A DNA stretch of 64,000 nt, from assembly GCF_037120725.1 (NCBI RefSeq), contig NZ_JBBAXC010000005.1, positions 1-64,000 on the forward strand, written 5' to 3'. Numbering within the stretch: position 1 is the stretch's first letter; each line of letters begins with the position of its first letter. Position numbers and translations under genes: made by a program. The notes under the pieces were generated by a model. That model made no database searches and was not told where the DNA came from. It was given only the letters and a program-made list of their open reading frames with translations. This DNA is from Bacillus spongiae. Its GTDB lineage: Bacteria; Bacillota; Bacilli; Bacillales; Bacillaceae_K. Positions 52,060 to 61,115 of the stretch are shown here, piece after piece.

Positions 52060-52518
52060 TCATAACAGTTGATCGGCAAACTGTTCTTCTGAAATAACAT
52101 GAAAGCCATTTCTCTTTAATAATGCCGAGGTTACTCCGTCTCCCATTCTTTTTTCACCAGAAAATTTACCATTATAAATCATTGTACTCCCACAAGATGG
52201 ACTACTTTCTTTTAACACAATGGTAGTAGCTTGAATTTCTCTTGCTTGCTCGAGTGTAGCAAATGCGCCTTTTAGAAATTGGGGGGTTACATCTTCCCCC
52301 GACTTTGTGATCACTTTGGCATGGCCATCAAGTACGTCTCCCCCATCCCCACCTACAATTTCAGCGGGTTCTCTGGGAATGGATAAACCTCCGAGTAACT
52401 CAGGACATGCTACGACCGCTTTTTGTTCTTTGACTAATCGATCAATTTTATGATTTAAACAGTGTGTCTCATTATAGCGAACCTCTAATCCTGCTAAACA
52501 AGAACTTACTAAAATCAT
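52060..52518 (-). CDS. DUF523 family protein
   Basis: This 152-residue protein shows the full DUF523 pattern: ILVSSCLAGLEVRYNETHCL, then VACPELLGGLSIPREPAEIV, GDGGDVLDGHAKVITKSGED, VTPQFLKGAFATLEQA and LKESSPSCGS. The conserved cysteines in SSCLAG, the CPE motif and PSCGS could bind an iron-sulfur cluster or metal. The function is unknown. I take ATG at 52518 after AAGAGGTG. It is a single gene. Confidence 0.9.
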   Translation of the reverse strand: MILVSSCLAGLEVRYNETHCLNHKIDRLVKEQKAVVACPELLGGLSIPREPAEIVGGDGGDVLDGHAKVITKSGEDVTPQFLKGAFATLEQAREIQATTIVLKESSPSCGSTMIYNGKFSGEKRMGDGVTSALLKRNGFHVISEEQFADQLL

Positions 52519-52786
52519 CCTCATCACCTCTTATAATTTGCTTACATTTACAACTTAAAATAATCAAAATGAGTTAAAAAGTTTCAAACTAGAAATGTGT
52601 GATAGACAAAGAGTAATGGTGAAAATAAACGTTAAATATTTTGACTCCCCAATTGAAAAATACAGAAATAACAATAGATAATAGATTGAAGTATATCGTA
52701 CATACCTATTCTCAAGTTTATCCATTGTGTAGAGAAGCAGATGAATGTAAAGGGATGACCATTTTTTAAAAGGTGCTAAAAAGAAC

Positions 52787-53332
52787 TTATTTTCTATTCC
52801 ATTCTTCCTTTAACATTCCATACACGACATGATCAACAAAATGATCATACAGCCATTCTGCTTGTCTAATCGTCCCTTCATTCACAAAACCTAGTCTTTC
52901 TGGAATACTTCTACTTTTTTTATTCTCCACAGCAGCCCTAATTTCAACTTTGTTCATGTTTAATTCCATAAACGCATATTCCGTCAATGCTTGTGCAACC
53001 TTAGTCATGATGCCATTCCCTTGATATGATTCTCCGAGCCAATAGCCAATATATCCGGTTTTATTTGCCCAATTAAGACTATTAAAGCCAGCTGTTCCAA
53101 CTATCTTTCCCTTATAGAGGATAGCGGTTGTTATACTTTTATTTTCAGCATAGTTTTTAAGGCTTCCTTCAATAAAAGATTTCGTATCCTCAACGGTTTT
53201 CGTAAAATCAAGCCACGGTAACCACTCTCGTAAGTAGGTTCTTGATTGATCTGTCATTTCAAACACCTTATCTGCATCTTTTACTTCAATTAACTTTAAA
53301 GAAACGTCTTCATCCACTTTATGTACAAACAT
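52787..53332 (-). CDS. GNAT acetyltransferase, YdaF/RimL-like
   Basis: This 181-residue protein is like the ribosomal-protein-serine acetyltransferases RimL and B. subtilis YdaF. It has the start FVHKVDEDVSLKLIEVKDAD, the REWLPWLD segment, GYIGYWLGESYQGNGIMTKV with the acetyl-CoA loop, and VEIRAAVENKKSRSIPERLG. It probably acetylates an N-terminal or side-chain amino group of a protein or small molecule. TGAGGAGGTT precedes the ATG. Single gene. Confidence 0.9.
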   Translation of the reverse strand: MFVHKVDEDVSLKLIEVKDADKVFEMTDQSRTYLREWLPWLDFTKTVEDTKSFIEGSLKNYAENKSITTAILYKGKIVGTAGFNSLNWANKTGYIGYWLGESYQGNGIMTKVAQALTEYAFMELNMNKVEIRAAVENKKSRSIPERLGFVNEGTIRQAEWLYDHFVDHVVYGMLKEEWNRK

Positions 53333-53442
53333 ATTTTAACCTCCTCATTTATGTATTTTTTCAATTTTATATCAACACTACTAAAAGTCAATATTTTTCT
53401 GAAAAAATATACTGAGAGAATGGTAACTATCATTCGAATTCA

Positions 53443-54282
53443 TTAGATTTCTAAATGCCTCACCTTTTTTGGGTTATAGATTTGTAACCACTTATCTGAC
53501 TGAATCACCATCCAGCTTCCCATTTCATTTAAAAAATCAATTATTTCACTAACATTTCCCACTGGTGCAATCGCATAGTGAAGTGCTTGTTGCATTTCTT
53601 TTTCCTTCTCAGGATAATAAGTAGAAAATATCTTATAAGCTGGGAATAAGTCTCGTGTATATAGATTTTCTTCCTCAATCACAAGAGCAAGTCCTGCCCT
53701 GACGATAATTTTCATAATCCATCGACAACAATCTACTATATCTTCCCTATCCTCATTACCAGTAAGGTCTGTGATAGCCTGATCTATTTGCCTTTTTAAA
53801 ATAATTAAATGATCGTTAGCTAATGATTTATCTGCCTTGTACTCCGGTAATAATTTCTTTATATCTTCACCAAACACACACACACTATGGGTCTTTATCA
53901 TAAATGGAATGATTGAAAACGTAATGTTGTTTAATACATCTTCAATAAAGTAGAAACTAAATTCCACTCCATCCACACAATCAAATTGTTGATTTAATTC
54001 ATGTTCAGCCTCGGTCCAGTTCAATTCATGATCATTGATCATTTTATTTGTAATGGCAATTGTGTCTAAGTCTGAAACACCATGAATACCTAAACCACGA
54101 GGAACTGACCCACGAATATATACACTGTGTAAATCCTCACCTAAATGCCTCTTGTATATTTCTACTACATTTTCAATTACCCTATAAAATTCAGGTTGAA
54201 TCTTATTAGTATTTGAATCATTCATTATGTACCCGTCATCATCCACCGGGCAATATCGCCCTATATTTTTAATACGCGTCAA
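53443..54282 (-). CDS. Nucleotidyltransferase-domain protein
   Basis: This 279-residue protein has a minimal nucleotidyltransferase domain with YIRGSVPRGLGIHGVSDLDT (residues about 58-77), where GSxxRG and the DLD pair bind nucleotide and metal. A helical C-terminal domain (RWIMKIIVRAGLALVIEEEN) follows. The layout is like aminoglycoside adenylyltransferases, but the substrate is unknown. It starts with TTG at 54282 after AAGGGGAGAA. Confidence 0.82.
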   Translation of the reverse strand: MTRIKNIGRYCPVDDDGYIMNDSNTNKIQPEFYRVIENVVEIYKRHLGEDLHSVYIRGSVPRGLGIHGVSDLDTIAITNKMINDHELNWTEAEHELNQQFDCVDGVEFSFYFIEDVLNNITFSIIPFMIKTHSVCVFGEDIKKLLPEYKADKSLANDHLIILKRQIDQAITDLTGNEDREDIVDCCRWIMKIIVRAGLALVIEEENLYTRDLFPAYKIFSTYYPEKEKEMQQALHYAIAPVGNVSEIIDFLNEMGSWMVIQSDKWLQIYNPKKVRHLEI

Positions 54283-54602
54283 TAAATTCTCCCCTTTGCC
54301 TCATATCCAATAGCTGAATTTTTTGGAAATATTTAATACTATTACCTTATCATAAAGGATTTCTTCTGAGAACAGACAGTTTGTCATCGACTTTTACATA
54401 ACTATCTAAACTGAAGTTCATTTAACTAGTGTGATAGGTAATAACTCTTTGATAGTTAGTCCTTCATCCCCTTCACGAAATGTTCTTCGCCAATACGAAG
54501 CTGAATCATATGTAAGACGGAAACGGAAAAAATCTGGCCCGCTATGGAAAAAGGAGCCAGATTATCATTGTTAAAATGTAGTTTTCCATTTTGAAGATAA
54601 CG
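54283..54602. other. Intergenic region with the symporter terminator
   Basis: ATCTGGC and GCCAGAT (54532-54562), followed leftward by TTTTTTCCG, end the symporter transcript. No gene is seen. Confidence 0.65.
54529..54562 (-). terminator. Terminator of the dicarboxylate symporter gene
   Basis: A 7-bp ATCTGGC/GCCAGAT stem followed leftward by six T, 40 bases after the stop. Confidence 0.8.
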
Positions 54603-55772
54603 TTAGATTATTATTTTCTCTTTCTTACTTAACTTATCAGCGATTACTGTAATAGCACCATCCCCCGTCACGTTACAAGCTGTACCAAAACTATCCTGAG
54701 CCAAGTAGAGGGCAATCATAATAGCAAGCATCGTAGGGTCAAAACCAAGCATCGTATCAAGGAGACCTATTGCTGCCATTACTGCTCCACCTGGTACACC
54801 AGGAGCTGCAATCATTGTAACGCCAAGCATTAAAATAAACGGTAGGATACTAGAAAATGTTATTTCTACCCCTTGAAGCATCATCACAGCTACGGCACAG
54901 CTAACAAGTGTAATCGTACTTCCAGATAAATGAATTGTTGCAAGTAGGGGCACAGAAAAATCGGCTACTCCTTCTCGAACACCAAGCTTTTTAGAATGCT
55001 TTAAAGTGACTGGAATCGTGGATGCGGATGATTGTGTACCTAAAGCAGTAAAGTAGGCTGGAATCATTTCTTTTACTAGCTTAATAGGGTTTTGCTTAGA
55101 AACTACTCCTGCCATTGTATATTGAACGAACAAGAATAATAGATGAAGAACAATAATCATCAAAAATACTTTTGCAAATACACTCATAATGGTACTTACT
55201 TGACCACCATGAGTCATATTAGCGAAAATCCCGGAAATATGAAAAGGTAACAATGGGATAATTATCTTAGAAATCAGCTTTTCAATAATCGTTTTAAAAT
55301 CATCCATCACGTTTTGAAGGGCATTACTAGACAAAGCAGCTAACCCAAGCCCGATTGTGAACGCTAATATTAATGCGGACATGACACTCATAATAGGAGG
55401 CATCTCCACTTGGAAAAATGGAGAGAGTAACGCTTCTTCTGGATTTTCAAATGCTTTAAAGCTTTGATTAGATAATAAACTGGGATAAAATAGGCTCGCT
55501 GAAAGAAAAGCAATTATTCCAGCCAGAACCGTGGACCCGTATGCTAAACCTGCTGTGATACCTAATAACTTTCCAGCTCCCTTCCCCATTCTTCCTATTC
55601 CAGGCGCGATAAATCCAATAATAATTAAGGGGATAGCAAACCCTAAAAAATTCCCAAATAAATGATTAAATGTAGCGAAAAGTTGAATGATCCAACTAGG
55701 TGAGAAATACCCAATCAAAATTCCTATCACTATGGCAAGAATGATTTTTGGTAATAATCCAATTTTTTTCAT
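54603..55772 (-). CDS. Dicarboxylate/amino acid:cation symporter (DAACS family)
   Basis: This 389-residue membrane protein has eight or so helices and the re-entrant loops of the GltP/DctA family: GFAIPLIIIGFIAPGIGRMG early, the serine-rich hairpin TALGTQSSASTIPVTLKHSK, SGSTITLVSCAV-type helices, and the substrate motif APGVPGGAVMAA, then QDSFGTACNVTGDGA. It takes up glutamate, aspartate or C4-dicarboxylates with Na+ or H+. I start at ATG 55772 after CGGAGGAG. The length is slightly short for the family but complete. Confidence 0.92.
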   Translation of the reverse strand: MKKIGLLPKIILAIVIGILIGYFSPSWIIQLFATFNHLFGNFLGFAIPLIIIGFIAPGIGRMGKGAGKLLGITAGLAYGSTVLAGIIAFLSASLFYPSLLSNQSFKAFENPEEALLSPFFQVEMPPIMSVMSALILAFTIGLGLAALSSNALQNVMDDFKTIIEKLISKIIIPLLPFHISGIFANMTHGGQVSTIMSVFAKVFLMIIVLHLLFLFVQYTMAGVVSKQNPIKLVKEMIPAYFTALGTQSSASTIPVTLKHSKKLGVREGVADFSVPLLATIHLSGSTITLVSCAVAVMMLQGVEITFSSILPFILMLGVTMIAAPGVPGGAVMAAIGLLDTMLGFDPTMLAIMIALYLAQDSFGTACNVTGDGAITVIADKLSKKEKIII

Positions 55773-55963
55773 AATCTTATGTTCTCCTCCGAAAAACAAA
55801 TGTATTTTTAAGGAGGATTATACATGGTTTTTGGAGGAGTGTTAAGACAAACTTACTATATTGATAAAGTAAAAATATTTTATTGATTTTAAATATTAAG
55901 TTTTTAATTAAAGCAGGGATTCCAATACGATTGTTTTAAGTTGTCATTAATAGGAAAACTCGC

Positions 55964-56950
55964 CTATGACTCTATTAAGATATGACTGTAATCACTTCCC
56001 TCAAGGATTCCTTTTGAATCAAGCTTTGTCCATTCTTCATTGGAGATTGCAGGGTTATTCTTTATGTAACTTTCTAGAATGGTAAACCCTATTTTATAGT
56101 TTGACCACATGGGAAGGCCTTTAGCATAATCTCCTTCTAAAAAATCTCTATAAATATCATGATTAGTTAAATTAGCATTGTCCTTCAACTCATTTAAAAT
56201 AACCTCTTTCGTGTTTTCTGGAAGTGGTTCGACCCAAGGCACTGTTTTATTTGGATAAACGATACGAGCAAACAAATCTGCTTTTCCTTCAAATATAGCT
56301 GAATCCATTAGTGGGTAGTTTCCTTCATAGGTTTCCATATTTACAGTATGATGATATTCGTGTGCTACTGCATACGTTAACGCACTACTTACAAAGTCTG
56401 GATCAATTTGAAGTAAGAGTACATTCTCACTAAATGCTACACCTGATACACCTTCCATTCTATTTACTGGAAAAGTATTTTCAGGATTCAACGGCATAAT
56501 GAATATAACCTTATTCTTTCCTGTTAATTGTTTTGCAGATTTTAGAAGTGATTCTTTAATAAGCTGATTGATTTCTTCTTGCTGCTTTAGAAGCTTTATA
56601 GTATTTTCTTTCAACTTTTCAACGTTCTTTGTTGGCAAAAAGAACGATTGATAATTATTAATTGTTGCTTCTTGCTCATACGCTTTCTCTTTAAATGGCT
56701 GTACGACTCTAGTGAAATATTCTCCCTCCGTGTTTAACTGTGAGTCTTCCTGAGCGGCACTTGTATAATCAAGTATTTCCTCATAAAGGGGGATAATGTG
56801 AAAGGTTTGTTCATTGTGGTTGAATTCTACGGATGATTGGGACGGGATTTTTTCTTTTTCATTTTTAGGTTGTTGACTACTATCCTTTGAACAACTAGCG
56901 AGTAAAAGCAGGCTTATTAAAAGAATCCATATACTAAATAGTTTGCTCAT
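55964..56950 (-). CDS. DUF2268-type zinc protease lipoprotein
   Basis: This 328-residue protein has a lipoprotein signal peptide with LLLLASC (Cys20 from the chosen start). A Lys/Gln-rich linker follows, and then a DUF2268 protease domain with the zinc motif HEYHH at residues 197-201 and a third ligand in IFEGKADLFA at 221. It is anchored outside the cell membrane. The natural substrate is unknown. GGAGATGGTAGAA precedes the ATG at 56950. It is related in logic, not closely in sequence, to the cytoplasmic zincin at 44833. Confidence 0.85.
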   Translation of the reverse strand: MSKLFSIWILLISLLLLASCSKDSSQQPKNEKEKIPSQSSVEFNHNEQTFHIIPLYEEILDYTSAAQEDSQLNTEGEYFTRVVQPFKEKAYEQEATINNYQSFFLPTKNVEKLKENTIKLLKQQEEINQLIKESLLKSAKQLTGKNKVIFIMPLNPENTFPVNRMEGVSGVAFSENVLLLQIDPDFVSSALTYAVAHEYHHTVNMETYEGNYPLMDSAIFEGKADLFARIVYPNKTVPWVEPLPENTKEVILNELKDNANLTNHDIYRDFLEGDYAKGLPMWSNYKIGFTILESYIKNNPAISNEEWTKLDSKGILEGSDYSHILIES

Positions 56951-57063
56951 TTCTACCATCTCCTACAAAAAATAGATTTTAATGGGGATACGAGTCAATT
57001 TGGGATAAGTTTCATTTTTGATCTATTTATTTTACGAAAAATTACTACATAACAAAAACACAG

Positions 57064-58053
57064 TTAAACAGGTTGTATTTGAAGTTTTTTTTCTGATATC
57101 ATATATTCTCGATCTTTGAAAGAACCTGTAGATGAAAGGCCTGTATCATTTAACAATCTGGAAGCAGTAAATATTGATGGGATGTGAAAAAAGTTACGAA
57201 ATTCCCTATTCGTGATAGTCGGTTTAATTAGATAAAGATAATCAATTAATGAAAATAAATAAGCTATTTTACTAAAATTGTTACATTTTTCACACCACCA
57301 CCCTCCCCGAATTCGTTCTAATGGAATGTAATTACAAACTGGACAATGAACACCGGTTAAGATTTGACTAGTACATATATTAAATTGTTTCATAACATCT
57401 GGATTTAATGGGGTGTCATCCTTTAGAATAGTTGTCGTTACTTTTTCCATTTCTTCACTTGATAAAATTGGAAGAGAATATTGTTCCTCAAGCAGGAGAA
57501 TTTTATCGGGAAGAGATGCAGCGTGTATAACCTTTCTTGAAAGAGAGTCAGAATTTGATGAAGCTTTAATTTGTGAAGAAGGATTGGATATAATGATGTA
57601 GGAAATGATAGGCATTTTTGAAGGGACGAACTTTTGTAAATATTGCTCGAACTGCTTAGACTGTTTATTAATTTGAAGCAAAGGGTCTGGAAAAACATTA
57701 ACCTGATCGTTTGTAGTTCTAATTAATTGATGAAAAACTTGATCAAAAAGCAAAGTTCCTACAATGTTTTTGATTTCTAGAATTAGTACAAAACAACTAG
57801 ATAAGATAAGGGTATCAAGTTGAAAAATTGTATTATTTTCACCTTGTAGCCTCAGATCATGAAAAATGAAGCAGTCATTTTTGTTAAATGCAGAAAGATA
57901 ATAATCTAATGAACGTTCACCCCGAAACCCTGCTTTACTTTTTTTAAATTCCTCATTAATTTTACTTCGAGCAGGGTGATGATTTGACACTCTCCTCATA
58001 AGTGCATCGAGTTTTCGAATCTTTAAAGGGGTTTTTCGCGCCTTTTTAATCAT
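57064..58053 (-). CDS. NERD-domain protein with C-terminal zinc ribbon
   Basis: This 329-residue protein has a NERD (nuclease-related) domain at residues about 40-150 (GFRGERSLDYYLSAFNKNDC, then NTIFQLDTLILSSCFVLILE and IKNIVGTL), a PD-(D/E)xK-like core with the D and ExK residues visible. A zinc-ribbon-like CPVC...WWCEKC pair lies near residue 240, and the end is helical. NERD proteins of bacilli are poorly characterised and presumed to act on DNA. The 21-bp repeat array lies directly upstream of its start. CAAGGAGGT-type Shine-Dalgarno sequence precedes the ATG. Confidence 0.88.
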   Translation of the reverse strand: MIKKARKTPLKIRKLDALMRRVSNHHPARSKINEEFKKSKAGFRGERSLDYYLSAFNKNDCFIFHDLRLQGENNTIFQLDTLILSSCFVLILEIKNIVGTLLFDQVFHQLIRTTNDQVNVFPDPLLQINKQSKQFEQYLQKFVPSKMPIISYIIISNPSSQIKASSNSDSLSRKVIHAASLPDKILLLEEQYSLPILSSEEMEKVTTTILKDDTPLNPDVMKQFNICTSQILTGVHCPVCNYIPLERIRGGWWCEKCNNFSKIAYLFSLIDYLYLIKPTITNREFRNFFHIPSIFTASRLLNDTGLSSTGSFKDREYMISEKKLQIQPV

Positions 58054-58147
58054 GTGGCACCTCCTTCCTATTTCTATAATAATTCCATTTTCTCACGTGA
58101 AATACCTCTGTTTATAATTCAAAAAGAATACTATTTATAGAGTAATT

Positions 58148-58981
58148 ACATGCAGTTATTAACTAACACTTATAGAAATACACCAATTTATTTGCAAAAC
58201 TAACACATTTTCTTGCAGGTCTACATTTTAAAGTGAACTTACGCTAATTACGTGCGAATACTACCCGTTTACTTGCAGAAATACACTAAATACTTGCAAT
58301 ACTAGTACGTTTACTTGCAGAAATACACTAAATACTTGTGGAAACTACCCGTTTACTTGCAGAAATACACTAAATACTTGCGAATACTACCCTTTTACTT
58401 GCAAAACTAACACATTTTCTTGCAGATCTACATTTTAAAGTGAACTTACGCTAATTACGTGCGAATACTACCCGTTTACTTGCAGAAATACACTAAATAC
58501 TTGCGGAAACTACCCTTTTACTTGCAAAACTAACACGTTTACTTGTAGATCTACTTTTTCAGTGAACTTACGCTAATTACGTGCGAATACTACCCGTTTA
58601 CTTGCAGAAATACACTAAATACTTGCGGAAACTACCCTTTTACTTGCAAAACTAACACGTTTTCTTGCAGATCTACATTTTAAAGTGAACTTACGCTAAT
58701 TACTTGCGAATGCCACCCGTTTACTTGCAGAAATACACTAAATACTTGCGGAAACTACCCTTTTACTTGCAAAACTAATACGTTTTCTTGCAGATCTACT
58801 TTTTAAAGTGAACTTACGCTAATTACGTGCGAATACTAACCGTTTACTTGCAGAAATACACTAAATACTTGCGAACACTACCCGTTTACTTGTAAAAATA
58901 CATCAAATACTTGCAATACTAGCACGTTTACTTGCAGATCTACTTTTTTTACACGATTTACATCAAATACTACCGAATTTA
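58148..58981. repeat. Non-coding array of a 21-bp repeat with 39-bp punctuations
   Basis: A core (A/T)CTTGC(A/G) recurs every 21 bases: for example at 58271, 58292, 58313, 58334, 58355, 58376, 58397 and 58418. Five times the spacing is 39 instead, where the sequence GTGAACTTACGCTAATTAC sits (58233, 58440, 58562, 58685, 58808). From 58440 on this makes a higher-order unit of 122-123 bp (four 21s and one 39). The array would hold about 34 cores. It has stops in all frames and no unique spacers, so it is neither a gene nor a CRISPR. It lies between the SpoIIP-like gene and the NERD gene. Confidence 0.95.
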
Positions 58982-59011
58982 CCTCCTTCATGCAAACAGC
59001 CAGTTTATTCG

Positions 59012-59917
59012 CTAATTTAGCTTCTCAAGCTTTACTACTTCTTTTATTGCTTCTGCCATTATGTCAACTGTTCGATATATATCTTCCATTTTATTTTCAT
59101 AACCGCCAATTTCTACTATTAGTGACTTTGCAAGTAGGTCTTGATTATACGCCTTTTGTGTTCCATGACTTTCTTTATGCATAATACCTCTTGATAACCC
59201 TGGATATTCTTTCTCTAATTCATTATGAAGTGATTCGGCAAACTTTACATTTTCTTCGTAATATGGACTAGCAGGGCTAACGATAAAAAAGACTTTTCCG
59301 TACTCTATTCCGTCCATTTTTTTTGTAGTGATGTCTTTTGTTTGTGAATCTCTGTGAATATCGAAAACCATATCAATGCTATCATGATTACGAATTTGCT
59401 TTAAAAGTCCTTCACGGGATATTTCATAGAGGTCTTGAAATGATAAGCCCCGCTCTTTTGCAATTCCCATTACATCTGTTTTATCATGAATCGCCACTAT
59501 ATCATAACTTTTCAATTGTTCAAGTAATCTTTCACCGGCTAATGAGATATTGTACGATTCATCATATGCATATTCAGCTGATAATTCTGGATTGAAGGTT
59601 TCTTGATTGTGTGTATGGTAAATATATACGAGAGGGTCTTTTGTTTGATCAACCATTACCGGAGGGTCTTTATGCTCTATAGAAGCCAAGCTATTGCTTA
59701 TTTTTTCGAAATTTGCTCCACTTACTAGCCACCATCCACTCATCATGCTGATGAAAACAGAAATGGAAGCAATCGACCATTTCTTATATTTTCTCCGCTT
59801 TTCTTTTTTCCTCGCTTTTTTTTCTAAAAGGCTTTTTGTATTTAATACAAATTCCTCCCTTGGCACGACAGTATTAGATTCTTTGATTAACTGCAGCAAA
59901 TCTTTTTCAGTTGGCAT
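59012..59917 (-). CDS. Membrane protein with SpoIIP-type amidase domain, probable anti-sigma partner
   Basis: This 301-residue protein has a cytoplasmic N-terminus of about 46 residues (MPTEKDLLQLIKESNTVVPR, then a very basic KKARKKEKRRKYKK), one membrane helix (48-66) and an outside SpoIIP-like domain. Zinc ligands and catalytic residues are visible: H101 and E106 in YIYHTHNQETF, H188 in FDIHRDS and E269 in LIVEIGG. SpoIIP is an N-acetylmuramoyl-L-alanine amidase of engulfment, but the usual sporulation operon is absent and this protein has a different N-terminus. Its start at 59917 after GAGGAGG overlaps the sigma gene by 11 bases. That placing and plan suggest a sigma-regulating sensor. 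Confidence 0.87.
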   Translation of the reverse strand: MPTEKDLLQLIKESNTVVPREEFVLNTKSLLEKKARKKEKRRKYKKWSIASISVFISMMSGWWLVSGANFEKISNSLASIEHKDPPVMVDQTKDPLVYIYHTHNQETFNPELSAEYAYDESYNISLAGERLLEQLKSYDIVAIHDKTDVMGIAKERGLSFQDLYEISREGLLKQIRNHDSIDMVFDIHRDSQTKDITTKKMDGIEYGKVFFIVSPASPYYEENVKFAESLHNELEKEYPGLSRGIMHKESHGTQKAYNQDLLAKSLIVEIGGYENKMEDIYRTVDIMAEAIKEVVKLEKLN

Positions 59918-60446
59918 TTCGGATGACCTCCTCAGCATAAAGATGAATTTTCTTCTGTAACTCTTTCAAGGCTCTGTGATAAGTAACTTTTATTTTTGAT
60001 TCACTGCACTGGAGGATTTCAGCTGTTTCTTTAATGGAATATTCATTTATTGCTCTTAATATTATGACAGCTCGAAAATTTGGCTTTAAGCGAGAGATGG
60101 CTTCATTTACATGGTCTTTTAACTCTTTCATTTCAAATAATTCATCGGGTGCCTTCTCCTTTGAAGCGAGTTGTAAGAAAAATCCTTCCTTAAAAATAGA
60201 AATAAATTTCTTCCTTCTGTAATGGTCAACCGCCACATGTTTGGCAATCGATAAAATCCATGTTTTCATATTTTTTCCTTTCCTAAACATGGATAACTGG
60301 TTTAGGACACGTATAAATACTTCCTGTGTTAGATCTTCTGCATCATTTTGATTACCTGAAAAGCAAACAAGAAACCGGTAAACATCTAAATAATAGTGTT
60401 GATAAACCTCAGCAATGCTGTCTTCCAGATTATCAAAATCAACCAT
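59907..60446 (-). CDS. ECF-type RNA polymerase sigma factor
   Basis: This 179-residue sigma-70 family protein has only regions 2 and 4. Region 2 holds DAEDLTQEVFIRVLNQLSMF and KTWILSIAKHVAVDHYRRKK (the -10 reading helix). Region 4 holds LKPNFRAVIILRAINEYSIK and the helix-turn-helix EILQCSESKIKVTYHRALKE. It resembles SigX, SigV and SigM of bacilli. It is coupled to the next gene by an 11-base overlap. An ECF-like promoter at 60477-60505 lies just upstream, so it probably controls its own operon. Confidence 0.93.
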   Translation of the reverse strand: MVDFDNLEDSIAEVYQHYYLDVYRFLVCFSGNQNDAEDLTQEVFIRVLNQLSMFRKGKNMKTWILSIAKHVAVDHYRRKKFISIFKEGFFLQLASKEKAPDELFEMKELKDHVNEAISRLKPNFRAVIILRAINEYSIKETAEILQCSESKIKVTYHRALKELQKKIHLYAEEVIRNAN

Positions 60447-60476
60447 CCTCTTCCCCCTTTTTTATTGGTTAACTAT

Positions 60477-60505
60477 TATTCGTTTCAAATGAGGAAAAAG
60501 TTACA
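60477..60505 (-). promoter_or_regulatory. Candidate ECF-type promoter of the sigma operon
   Basis: On the minus strand TGTAAC (60505-60500) and CGAATA (60482-60477) are 17 bases apart. This resembles the TGAAAC/CGT(A/C) promoters used by Bacillus ECF sigma factors. The start codon is 30 bases further on. Autoregulation is inferred. Confidence 0.5.
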
Positions 60506-61043
60506 TATTTTTATTTAACACAAAGGAGGAACTCCTTACATTAATGGAAGTCACTCTCTGCATAAAGCAATTAAAGGTTGTCACAATCATCGTTTAAGAT
60601 AGTCTTCGTGATCACTGACCTTCTACGATTTGAAGTCCATTCAAATATCCTACTGCTTTCCTAACACCAGCAATTTTCAGATTGAATAGCTCCTATATCT
60701 AGGATACCGTTGTCATAAAATCTTCGTGGATAGAAATATTTTCATTAAAGGTTGATTTAGGACTAATAAGAAAGACTGCTTTCAGGAGGTTTAAACAGAG
60801 GGGTATTGGCTGAAGAAAAAACTTAACGATATGATCGACTTTTTGCATAGCAAAGCTATTATGGTTGATAAACAACGTCAAAACTTATCCAGCCTTTCAA
60901 AAACCTACAACATTTGAGAATTTTGGAGGTTATGTGTTAAATTTGGTCCCATTTCAGAGGAAGATTAAGGTGTCATTGGTGTACGTATACCTCCTCTTTC
61001 AATTTGGAATTATGTTTTTAATAACTTTCCTAGAAATATCTTT
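60506..61043. other. Intergenic region, nothing recognised
   Basis: Several open frames of 60-84 codons overlap here but have no ribosome binding sites and no recognisable protein text. They may be remnants of a lost gene. Confidence 0.45.
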
Positions 61044-61083
61044 AAAAAAGAGAAACATTGGATCAACGTTTCTCTCCTTTTTC
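61044..61083 (-). terminator. Terminator of the racemase gene
   Basis: AGAGAAACGTTGATCCAATG and the matching GTTTCTCT form an 8-bp stem with an inner TTGA/TCAA helix. Read leftward, six T follow. Confidence 0.8.
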
Positions 61084-61115
61084 CAACTTCAGCACATTAC
61101 CTATCCTCTCACTCG

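Noticed and set aside
58148-58981. CRISPR array
   Set aside because: There are no unique spacers: the whole 21-bp unit is repetitive, units abut directly, and no cas genes are in the window.
58148-58981. Replication origin with iterons
   Set aside because: No DnaA boxes, no replication initiator gene and no partition genes are near. The regular spacing alone is not enough.
59012-59917. Ordinary sporulation spoIIP
   Set aside because: It is not in the gpr-spoIIP context, it is coupled to an ECF sigma gene, and its N-terminus is a short cytoplasmic segment unlike SpoIIP.
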